Source: Marinospirillum sp031581385 (GTDB lineage Bacteria; Pseudomonadota; Gammaproteobacteria; Pseudomonadales; Halomonadaceae). From it: a DNA stretch of 64,000 nt. Within the stretch, counting starts at the first letter, position 1, and each line of letters opens with the position of its first letter. The notes below the pieces were generated by a model that searched no databases, was not told the origin of the DNA, and was given only the letters and a program-made list of their open reading frames with translations. Made by a program: the position numbers and the translations under genes. The DNA lies in assembly GCF_044810985.1 (NCBI RefSeq), contig NZ_CP085242.1, forward strand, positions 2,914,001-2,978,000, in the 5' to 3' direction. Shown here piece after piece: positions 33,695 through 41,283 of the stretch.

Positions 33695-34764
33695 TTTTTA
33701 ACCTTTTCGCTTTCAAGCATTTGTAACTTGTAATCAGATTGAGCTTGAATGAAATCATCGATATGTCCAATATCCATCCAGTAATCAGTTAATTCGTAGA
33801 CGTTTATTTCATTGCCTTTTCTTATCTCTTTTTGCAATAAGTCGGGCATATCTAAATATTGATTGTAAGGCACTTTGCGGATGAGCTCAGGGGATAAAAT
33901 ATAAATCCCTGAGTTTACGTGATAAGTATAAATTGGCTTTTCCTCTATTGAATACGCCTTGGAACCCTGAGTCTTTATTACACCATATGGAATCTGGTAA
34001 TCATACTCTCTGACACACATGGTAGCATAGCAGTTGTGTTGCTGATGAAACTTAAGCAATGAAACATAATCTAAGCTTGTTAATAAGTCTCCATTCATCA
34101 TGAAAATAGGCAAGTCGATTTCTTCATTTGGCAGTAATCCAAGTGCACCAGCGGTTCCAAGTGGTTTTTTTTCATGTATATAAGTAATACTTACATTCCA
34201 TTGGCTACCATCGCCGAAATATTCTTTTATTTTTTCTGGCATATAATGAGTGGATATATAAAATTTATAGAAACCAGATTTAACAAAGCTCTCTAAAATA
34301 AGTTCTAGAATAGGTTTTCCACCAATTTTAAGTAGAGGTTTAGGGCAGGTCTCGGTTAGAGGATGAAGTCGTTTTCCAAAACCGCCAGCCATTAAAAATA
34401 TAGGATTGTCATATTTTTTTCGGTGAATTAATTCATATAAACCAACCATGCCTAATACTTTAGCATTGGAGTTAACAATTGGAATTTGTAGGTGTTGGTG
34501 CTTTTCCATAAATGAAAGTAACTCCGCATTACTCCATTCTGGACCAGCAATTTTAGGCTGGGTATTCATTATTTGAGCAACAGGCGTACTTAAATCAATG
34601 TGTCTTAGTAGAGCCCTTCGCACATCACCGTCTGTTACAGTCCCTAAAAGCTTATTTTGTTGATCGACCACTAAGAGTATACGCTGAGCTGAGGTATCCA
34701 ATACCTCAATAGCTTTTTCCAGTGAAGCCGTTGGTTGAACAAGGGTGTCTTGCCAGTTTTTCAT
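33691..34764 (-). CDS. ptmE: CBS-domain nucleotidyltransferase, PtmE-like (legionaminic acid pathway)
   Basis: A 357-residue protein. Two CBS motifs fill residues 1-120 (ILLVVDQQNKLLGTVTDGDVRRALL, IPIVNSNAKVLGMVGLYEL). A sugar-1-phosphate nucleotidyltransferase follows (FLMAGGFGKRLHPLTETCPKPLLKIGGKPILE, MMNGDLLT, YWMDIGHIDDF). This is the layout of Campylobacter PtmE, which makes GDP-N-acetylglucosamine, the entry substrate for GDP-linked legionaminic acid synthesis. It overlaps the second neuB by 4 bases and follows neuD by 7. Confidence 0.86.
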   Translation of the reverse strand: MKNWQDTLVQPTASLEKAIEVLDTSAQRILLVVDQQNKLLGTVTDGDVRRALLRHIDLSTPVAQIMNTQPKIAGPEWSNAELLSFMEKHQHLQIPIVNSNAKVLGMVGLYELIHRKKYDNPIFLMAGGFGKRLHPLTETCPKPLLKIGGKPILELILESFVKSGFYKFYISTHYMPEKIKEYFGDGSQWNVSITYIHEKKPLGTAGALGLLPNEEIDLPIFMMNGDLLTSLDYVSLLKFHQQHNCYATMCVREYDYQIPYGVIKTQGSKAYSIEEKPIYTYHVNSGIYILSPELIRKVPYNQYLDMPDLLQKEIRKGNEINVYELTDYWMDIGHIDDFIQAQSDYKLQMLESEKVKK

Positions 34765-34771
34765 TGTTTAT

Positions 34772-35422
34772 TCACTGTGAATGCTTGGTGGGTTGCTGCG
34801 ATTTAGCAGCCAGATACTTGTGGCCTTTTGGTAAATCACAAAGTAATGTGGAACCCGCGCCTAGAACGGCACCTTGTCCCAGATGACAACCTTGAACTAC
34901 ACAGCTGCTTGGCCCCAGATGACATCCATCTTCAACTTGAACGTTACCACATAAGACAACTGCTGGTGCCAAGTGGCAATGTTTACCTACCTTGCAATCA
35001 TGATCCAGTTGAGTTCCAGTATTGATCAGTGTATTTTCATCAATCTGAACATCAGTTCCCAGAATACAGCCAGCCATGATCTGCACTCCCTCAGCTAGGG
35101 TAATATCTTCTGCAATGATGGCTGTGGGGTGGACTAAAGTTATAAAGGTGTAACCTGAACTCTTGAACTGCCTGTACACAGAGCAACGAAGGGTTTGTCC
35201 AGGCAGACTGCCTATGCCATTAGCCAGAAAGATTTTATCTGTTGGATACAGACTCACATCAGAATCGTCACCCAATATGGGTAAACCCTGCCATTCCTTG
35301 ATGTGATTTTGTTTAAGTCGAGGATCAATGACCCCTAAAACAGGTTGTTTAATCTGGCGCAGTATTTCCAAAACCACTTTGGCATGACCACCGGCGCCCA
35401 ACAAAATAACTGGCCTGCTCAT
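34772..35422 (-). CDS. neuD: NeuD/LegH-type sugar N-acetyltransferase
   Basis: A 216-residue protein of the NeuD family: Rossmann-like N-terminus (VILLGAGGHAKVVLEIL) followed by a left-handed beta-helix of hexapeptide repeats (IIAEDITLAEGVQIMAGC, LINTGTQLDHDCKVGKHCHL). It would acetylate an amino group of the legionaminic precursor (LegH role). ATG 35422 overlaps the neuB stop as ATGA, so translational coupling is likely. Confidence 0.87.
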   Translation of the reverse strand: MSRPVILLGAGGHAKVVLEILRQIKQPVLGVIDPRLKQNHIKEWQGLPILGDDSDVSLYPTDKIFLANGIGSLPGQTLRCSVYRQFKSSGYTFITLVHPTAIIAEDITLAEGVQIMAGCILGTDVQIDENTLINTGTQLDHDCKVGKHCHLAPAVVLCGNVQVEDGCHLGPSSCVVQGCHLGQGAVLGAGSTLLCDLPKGHKYLAAKSQQPTKHSQ

Positions 35423-36489
35423 AAAGCTTCGCCGCACCGATAGTCTTTACTGGCAGGTTTACCAAGATAGTCCCAATAATGGGCAGCACTAACACCTTGC
35501 CCAGTTCTGGACGTCGTGAGTGTCGTTTCACTAAACTCATCACCTTGCTGAACATCTTGAGAGACCAGCAAGCTCTGTCGCGCCACTTGGCGCGTATCCC
35601 ATTCGCAAGGCTGGGGAGCCTTGCGGCCTGTTCCAAGTAACTGCTCGATGCAGCGAATTTGCTGGACAAGGTCTTTTAGCTCCTCTGGTTCCAATGAGGC
35701 TTTATGATCAGGACCTGGTAACTCACGATCCAGAGTAAAGTGCTTCTCAATAACCCTTGCTCCACGAGCCACTGCTGCTACAGGCACCAATAACCCCTGT
35801 GTATGGTCAGAGTAACCTACAGGTAACTGAAATGCAGCTGCCAGCGTGTCCATGGCTTTTAGATTGACTTGATCCAAGGGTGTTGGATAGCTGGAGGTGC
35901 AATGCAGCAGCGTAACTTGGTCTTTGATTGCTTCGAAGGCCTGTGGCTGGCCCCAGAATTCCCAGGTTTCACTCAGGGTTTTGGGTTCCTGGTCATGAGA
36001 ATAGCCGTGGGCAAGAATTGCTAGAGCCTGTTCGACTTCGCTTAGCGATGCCATGCCTGTGGATAAGATACAGGGCTTGCGCGTAGCAGCAAAAGCCCAG
36101 AGCAAGGGTGCATTAGTTACTTCACCAGAAGGGATCTTGTAAAAGGGTAAATTCAAGGTTTGCAGGAAGCTGAGGCTTAGGCGATCAAAAGCAGTAGAAA
36201 TAAAGGCTATACCCTTCTGCTGAGCATGATCCTGTAACTCTTGGTGCCAGCTTTCCGGCAGCTCCAGTTTCTTCAGCATGGCCAGCTGGGATTCAGCTTC
36301 ACTCGTATTTTTTTTTTGGTACTGAGCTTTGGGTGCCGTCACTGCAGCCAAGCGTTCTGCATTAAAGGTCTGAAACTTGACCGCATCAGCACCGGATTCG
36401 GCGGCAGCCTCCACTAACTGAAATGCAAGATCACGCTCACCGTTATGGTTCACTCCGGCTTCGGCAATAATCAGTGTGGAATTATTCAT
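35419..36489 (-). CDS. legI: N,N'-diacetyllegionaminate synthase (NeuB/LegI)
   Basis: A 356-residue NeuB enzyme with IIAEAGVNHNGERDLAFQLVEAA, GADAVKFQTFNAERL, IPSGEVTN, LSTGMASLSEVEQAL, LHCTSSYPTPLDQVNLKAM, GYSDHTQG and EKHFTLDRELPGPDHKASLEP, plus a C-terminal SAF domain. It condenses phosphoenolpyruvate with a 2,4-diacetamido-hexose. It lies between neuC and neuD with overlaps on both sides. ATG 36489 is chosen over an upstream in-frame start because the shorter form matches the family N-terminus. Confidence 0.9.
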   Translation of the reverse strand: MNNSTLIIAEAGVNHNGERDLAFQLVEAAAESGADAVKFQTFNAERLAAVTAPKAQYQKKNTSEAESQLAMLKKLELPESWHQELQDHAQQKGIAFISTAFDRLSLSFLQTLNLPFYKIPSGEVTNAPLLWAFAATRKPCILSTGMASLSEVEQALAILAHGYSHDQEPKTLSETWEFWGQPQAFEAIKDQVTLLHCTSSYPTPLDQVNLKAMDTLAAAFQLPVGYSDHTQGLLVPVAAVARGARVIEKHFTLDRELPGPDHKASLEPEELKDLVQQIRCIEQLLGTGRKAPQPCEWDTRQVARQSLLVSQDVQQGDEFSETTLTTSRTGQGVSAAHYWDYLGKPASKDYRCGEAL

Positions 36490-37651
36490 TTGCAGAACTC
36501 TGATTGAGATCAAAAAATTGTTTCGGTTGATATTTCGGCAGCTGACGTAAAAAATTCAATATATGTTGAGAGGTATCCCCCTTGCCGTATGGGTTGTTCG
36601 CTACCTCTGCCTGCCTTTGAAATTCAGTGGTTAGTGCTTTGCATATCGAATTCTGAATGGATTGTACGTTGGTCTTGCAATGAATGACTGAAGGCCCTGC
36701 CACCCGGCCTTTCTGACGAATGCCTACATTAATTGTGGGAGTTTTAAGGCTGGGTACTTCAATAAGCCCACTGGAAGAGTTTCCTATAACAGCATCTGCA
36801 TAGTGAGCTGTAGAAAGGTAGCGCTGCACACCCAAGGAGTTGATTGCCATGGCTTGCTCGGGGTGTTGAAGTACATGCTGGTTGATGAGATCAATAATGT
36901 ATCGTCCACCCTGGTCAGCATTTGGGAAGGTGAATACCTGTTTGTGTTGTGGGAAGTTTTCCAAAGCTCTCAGAAGATTTAGAAAAGTGCTCTTTGGATC
37001 CTCTATTCCCGCAGTGACAGGGTGGTAGGTAATCAAGAAAAAAGAAGGCCCAAGATCGAAATTCAGACTTATACTCAGTTCAGTTCGCGGAAGCAGTTCG
37101 GCGCGATGAACATTTTCGACTCCAAGTGCACCTGTATAGATCACATGTTCAGGGTTCTCGCCAAGCTGAAGGACTCGTAAACGATGTTCTTCGTTACTGA
37201 CAAAGTGAAAATGTGCCATCTTGGTAATGGCATGTCGGGTTGAATCATCAACCGCACCTTCTGTAATTTCCCCACCATGCAAGTGGGCAATTGGTATATG
37301 CAGGATCATAGCCGTTTGTGCAATAGCTAATGCCTCGAATCGATCACCTAAAATCACCAGACAATCAGGCTTTAACCGCTCAAGTGCGTCTGCAAAACCA
37401 ACTATACCTAGACCCATGGATTTAGCCACGCCAACAGAGGTATCGGATGAGAGCAACATTTCAACTTTTGCATCCATGTAAAAGCCATCCGACTCAATGT
37501 TCTTCCAGGTTGAACCAAACTCAGGAGAAAAATGCATTCCACTGACAATAAGCTGTAACTTAAGATCAGGATCAGCCTGAATTTCTTTCATTAGCCAGTA
37601 GAGCAGGCCATATTCAGCGCGTGTTCCAGTGAAAACTGCAATTCTTTTCAA
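36482..37651 (-). CDS. legG: NeuC/LegG-type hydrolysing nucleotide-sugar 2-epimerase
   Basis: A 389-residue hydrolysing 2-epimerase. It begins LKRIAVFTGTRAEYGLLYWLM and has PDCLVILGDRFEALAIA, IPIAHLHGGEITEGAVDD, TYHPVT and NSSSGLIEVPSLKTPTINVG. I take TTG 37651 as the start: the sequence AGGAG lies 7 bases before it, it overlaps the upstream stop as TTGA, and the result has the family length. The longer frame reaching 37774 reads inside legC. It releases the nucleotide and inverts C2, giving the 6-deoxy-mannose-type sugar used by the synthase. Confidence 0.9.
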   Translation of the reverse strand: MKRIAVFTGTRAEYGLLYWLMKEIQADPDLKLQLIVSGMHFSPEFGSTWKNIESDGFYMDAKVEMLLSSDTSVGVAKSMGLGIVGFADALERLKPDCLVILGDRFEALAIAQTAMILHIPIAHLHGGEITEGAVDDSTRHAITKMAHFHFVSNEEHRLRVLQLGENPEHVIYTGALGVENVHRAELLPRTELSISLNFDLGPSFFLITYHPVTAGIEDPKSTFLNLLRALENFPQHKQVFTFPNADQGGRYIIDLINQHVLQHPEQAMAINSLGVQRYLSTAHYADAVIGNSSSGLIEVPSLKTPTINVGIRQKGRVAGPSVIHCKTNVQSIQNSICKALTTEFQRQAEVANNPYGKGDTSQHILNFLRQLPKYQPKQFFDLNQSSANE

Positions 37652-38808
37652 ACCGATACTCCTGGCTTCACGCTGCTCGGCAAATTCACGACCCGCTCTT
37701 CCAGCGACTGGGCATTTGACAGATCTCCACGGCGGCAATTTTTGTACATAGGCAAGTGATTCATCAAGGCCCAAATGGGGCGAGTCATCACACCTTGACT
37801 GTTGGTGCTGTCCAATAGCGCATCCCGCTGTTTTTTGTCTTCACAGATAACACCATTCAACCAGTAGTTGGAACGACACTCGGGTGGCTCGGTTATAAAT
37901 TGCATGGAAGAGTCCTGAAAGAAGGCTTCATAACTGCTGGCGAGAGTGCGCTTGGCACTAATGAATGCTTCCAACTGCTCCAGCTGTGCACAGCCCAAGG
38001 CCGCATTCAGATTCGGCATTCGGTAGTTGTAACCCAAGTCGTCGTGAATGTACTCATAGGTATGCGGCTTTTTGGCCGTAGTGGTGAGGTGCTTTGCTCT
38101 TGCTGCCGTTGCTTCATCCGCCAGAATCATACCGCCACCACCGGTAGTCATGATCTTGTTGCCGTTGAAGCTGAGCGTGCCTGAGGCACCAAAAGTACCT
38201 GTATGCTGGCCTTTATAGAAGCTGCCCAGTGACTCTGCAGCGTCTTCCACCAAAGCAATATTCCAACGGCGGGTCACGTCACACAGGCCATCAAGATCCG
38301 CAGGGTGGCCGAAGGTGTGCATAGGGACACAAGCACGTATGGCCTTACCGTCTTCGTGGGCTCGGCAGACGCCCTCTGCATCCAGTTTTGCATGGTTACT
38401 TAGCCATAGCTCCATGGCCTGTGCTGATAATCCGAGCGTATCTCGATCGACATCCACAAAAACCGGTTCGGCTCCGCAGTAAGCGATTGCATTACAAGTC
38501 GCCACAAAAGTGAGTGGTTGAGTAATCACTAGGTCGCCCATCTCGACGCCTGCCAACCTCAAGGCAACATGAAGAGCCGCAGTACCGTTTACTGTTGCTA
38601 CTGCTTTAGGGGAGCCTGTGTAGCTCGTCATGTTCTGCTCAAAACGATCAACATAGGCCCCGGCACTAGAAACAAAAGTGGAGTCAATGGTCTCAGCTAG
38701 ATAGTCTTTCTCCTTGCCGTCGAAGACAGGAGCATGAAGAGGGATGAACTCCTTTGTATGGTAGTAATCACGTACCAGCTCTACGAGCTTCTGACTGATA
38801 TCAGACAT
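37648..38808 (-). CDS. legC: LegC-type PLP aminotransferase (DegT/DnrJ/EryC1/StrS)
   Basis: A 386-residue aminotransferase. The PLP Lys is in TLSFNGNKIMTTGGGGM and the PLP-stacking region is ALVEDAAESLGSFYKG. Other family parts are FIPLHAPVFDGKEKDYLAETI, VNGTAALHVALRLAGV and YNYRMPNLNAALGCAQLEQL. It adds the 4-amino group to the keto sugar made by LegB. ATG 38808 gives the normal length and an 8-base overlap with legB. The frame open up to 39006 is inside legB and is not real. Confidence 0.9.
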   Translation of the reverse strand: MSDISQKLVELVRDYYHTKEFIPLHAPVFDGKEKDYLAETIDSTFVSSAGAYVDRFEQNMTSYTGSPKAVATVNGTAALHVALRLAGVEMGDLVITQPLTFVATCNAIAYCGAEPVFVDVDRDTLGLSAQAMELWLSNHAKLDAEGVCRAHEDGKAIRACVPMHTFGHPADLDGLCDVTRRWNIALVEDAAESLGSFYKGQHTGTFGASGTLSFNGNKIMTTGGGGMILADEATAARAKHLTTTAKKPHTYEYIHDDLGYNYRMPNLNAALGCAQLEQLEAFISAKRTLASSYEAFFQDSSMQFITEPPECRSNYWLNGVICEDKKQRDALLDSTNSQGVMTRPIWALMNHLPMYKNCRRGDLSNAQSLEERVVNLPSSVKPGVSV

Positions 38809-39781
38809 TGTAAAGACCGGCTTTGTAGTGACGTAAATTCTCTGGTTGAGTAAACCAGTTGATGGTTTTCTGCAGGCCGTCACGAATATCTGTTTGTGGC
38901 TTAAAACCAGACAAGCTTTGGAGTTTCTTGTTACAGCCCCATAGTCGAAAGACCTCTGACTTATTAGGCCGTAGTCGCTGTTCATCGGTAAGAAACTCAA
39001 CATCACTACCCATTAACTCGCGAATGAGATTAAGTGTATCCCCAACTGAAATCTCATAGTTGGAAGCGATATTTACAGTTTCACCTATCGTTGCATCACA
39101 TTCAGCTAAAGCGAGAAACCCACGACAGGTATCTTCGACATAGTTAAAATCCCGCGTGGGTGTTACGTCACCCAGTTGAATGCTTTTATAGCCAGCAGCA
39201 ATTTGTGTGATGATGGCTGGAATCACTGCACGAGCAGATTGACGGGGACCATAAGTATTGAAAGGCCGTGCTATTGTAAGTGGCAGATTGAAAGAGTTGA
39301 AAAAACTCGTTGCCATGGCATCTGCAGCAATTTTGGAAGCACTGTAAGGAGATTGTGGCTGCAAGGGATGATTTTCATCAATGGGTACATACTGAGCTGT
39401 ACCATAGACCTCACTGGTAGAGGTGTGAATTACCCTCTTGACACCATTTTCCAAGGCTGCCTGACAAATATTCAAGGTGCCTTTTATATTGGTATCCACA
39501 TAGCTGTCAGGAGCTTGATAAGAGTAGGGTATAGCAATCAATGCAGCCAAGTGAAAGATCACATCAACATTCCTGGTGATTAATTTGCAGTAATGAGAGT
39601 CCCGTATATCGCCTGTTAAGACCTCAACCTGTTCAAGACTGTCAAGGTTTTCAAGCCAACCCCAGGAGTTAAAAGAGTTATATTGACAGAGAGCCTTGAC
39701 CTGGTAGCCTTGGCGAATCAATAGTTCAGTTAAATGAGAGCCAATAAAGCCATCGGCACCGGTAATTAATGTTTTTTTCAT
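38801..39781 (-). CDS. legB: LegB-type NAD-dependent 4,6-dehydratase
   Basis: A 326-residue extended SDR. NAD-binding TGADGFIGSHL, FHLAALIAIPYSY, STSEVYGTAQ, YSASKIAAD catalytic Tyr/Lys and ARPFNTYGPRQ agree with the LegB group of nucleotide-activated N-acetylglucosamine 4,6-dehydratases. It makes the 4-keto-6-deoxy intermediate for LegC. It is the first of six tightly overlapping legionaminic genes. An overlap of 4 bases with the AT-rich unknown gene upstream ties it to that part of the operon as well. Confidence 0.9.
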   Translation of the reverse strand: MKKTLITGADGFIGSHLTELLIRQGYQVKALCQYNSFNSWGWLENLDSLEQVEVLTGDIRDSHYCKLITRNVDVIFHLAALIAIPYSYQAPDSYVDTNIKGTLNICQAALENGVKRVIHTSTSEVYGTAQYVPIDENHPLQPQSPYSASKIAADAMATSFFNSFNLPLTIARPFNTYGPRQSARAVIPAIITQIAAGYKSIQLGDVTPTRDFNYVEDTCRGFLALAECDATIGETVNIASNYEISVGDTLNLIRELMGSDVEFLTDEQRLRPNKSEVFRLWGCNKKLQSLSGFKPQTDIRDGLQKTINWFTQPENLRHYKAGLYNV

Positions 39782-41283
39782 TGAAAAGCTTTCTGAGTGA
39801 AAAAATAATACAAATAATCTTCTAAAGAAAGTTCAAGTATTTTATTCAGCTTTGTGTCGAAGGTGATGCGAGAATCCTTTTGAGCTAACTTTAGCCAAAT
39901 AAAGTTAAATGATGGGTCGTTTAGAAGTGCTATTCTATACATATCATCATTAGATGTTTCAAATGTGTTGTGTTTTTGGTTGTAATATGAGTCTAGCGAA
40001 CCCCCGGAGTTAATAAAGCATGGAAAGCCTGTAATATAAATTTTATTAGGATTAAATAATAGCGTGTCAAAAACAATACGCTGAAGGTGAAAGTGCTTAA
40101 ATTGCATTAGATTTGTGTTTGATAGTATAATTGCTCTGGAGTTGTTTTTTTTTGATTTTGAAAAAGGGTGGCATATATGAAAATCATAGTTATTTTGTAA
40201 TGAGTCTATGTATACACTATTTCCGTTGAATTGATTGATGCTGCTAAGTATTATATTTTGTTCGTCATAATTTTTAAACGTTAAATTTGGGTTTATTGTA
40301 ATGACTGATTCAAAATGACTCGGAATTTCTTCGAGGCTGTTTACGGAAGGGCCAGTGATGGCTATACTTTTGTCTAGTATTAGTTTACTGTACTTTTTTT
40401 CATGTTTAGTGAATGAGTTGTTTTGTACTGTTTTATGAGGCATAGTATTTTCAATCAAACCCATTAATTTTACTTCTAATTCCTCGCTGTTGGCAGATGA
40501 AAATATTTTTTTTAAAAAATTTAAGTAATTTTTACTGCTTCTTGATAATAGATGGTAATTTAATAATTTTTTTGAAATATTGCTATTGTTATTGTTGATG
40601 GCTGAGTATAGACAGTCATTGGTGTGATTGATTGCTTTGCTTTTTATTATTTTATTAAGTACATCTTCATGGGTTTCAGAGTTAGTGATATTTATATGCT
40701 CTAAACTTTCACACTGTTTTTTAAAATTTTTATCAGATACTTTATCGGCCAGATGAATTATATCCTTAATGCTAACAAGTGACTTTTTAAATGGCTTGTC
40801 ATTGCTAAAATCGTATCTTTCGAATAATGTGGTGCTGGGTTTTTTGCAATTACAGTTTGATAGCTTGGAATGTTTACTTGTTATTTTATAAAAGTCACAT
40901 CCTGAATTAAATAGTGAGTATGCTAATTTTTCAGCGCATCTGAATGGATGTAGCCCAGCAAACCAATAAGGTTTATCAAAGTAGTCAATTTGTTGATAAT
41001 TACCATAATATTCATTGTGGTATTTTTTTCCAAATTTTGTTAATGGCTTGGAATGTATTGGGCATACAATCAAGCTCGGAATTAATAGTGTTGTTTTTGT
41101 TTTGGGAGAAATGTTTTTTATTTCGATTAATATTCTCAAGTCGTATGATTTTACATGAGAAGCATTGTTCTCAATAATTTCTTCTGATTTTTTTATTATA
41201 GCACTTTTTGTAAAGTTCATGAAAATATTTGATTTAACAAAAATTGTTTTATTTCTCATTTTTAACTTTTTTTTCTTCATCAT
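39778..41283 (-). CDS. Uncharacterised AT-rich 501-residue protein with GPS motif
   Basis: No family is recognised with certainty. The protein is soluble, Lys/Asn/Ser-rich and strongly AT-biased. The N-terminal half has scattered Cys and His (CPIHSK, CNCKK). In the C-terminal half SIAITGPSVNSLEEIPSHF (about residues 306-324) followed by SVITINPN and, later, IYITGFPCFINSGGS resembles the GxGPSL fold seen in Maf/MptE-like proteins and GT-42 sialyltransferases. A role in transferring an ulosonic acid is therefore possible, but only by motif analogy. The start is uncertain: ATG at 41283, 41280 or 41259 are all possible and none has a good ribosome site. It overlaps both neighbours. Confidence 0.6.
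   Translation of the reverse strand: MMKKKKLKMRNKTIFVKSNIFMNFTKSAIIKKSEEIIENNASHVKSYDLRILIEIKNISPKTKTTLLIPSLIVCPIHSKPLTKFGKKYHNEYYGNYQQIDYFDKPYWFAGLHPFRCAEKLAYSLFNSGCDFYKITSKHSKLSNCNCKKPSTTLFERYDFSNDKPFKKSLVSIKDIIHLADKVSDKNFKKQCESLEHINITNSETHEDVLNKIIKSKAINHTNDCLYSAINNNNSNISKKLLNYHLLSRSSKNYLNFLKKIFSSANSEELEVKLMGLIENTMPHKTVQNNSFTKHEKKYSKLILDKSIAITGPSVNSLEEIPSHFESVITINPNLTFKNYDEQNIILSSINQFNGNSVYIDSLQNNYDFHICHPFSKSKKNNSRAIILSNTNLMQFKHFHLQRIVFDTLLFNPNKIYITGFPCFINSGGSLDSYYNQKHNTFETSNDDMYRIALLNDPSFNFIWLKLAQKDSRITFDTKLNKILELSLEDYLYYFFTQKAFQ

Noticed and set aside
37652..37774. Longer start for NeuC
   Set aside because: The extra residues read inside legC in another frame; the TTG at 37651 has AGGAG at the right distance and gives the family length.
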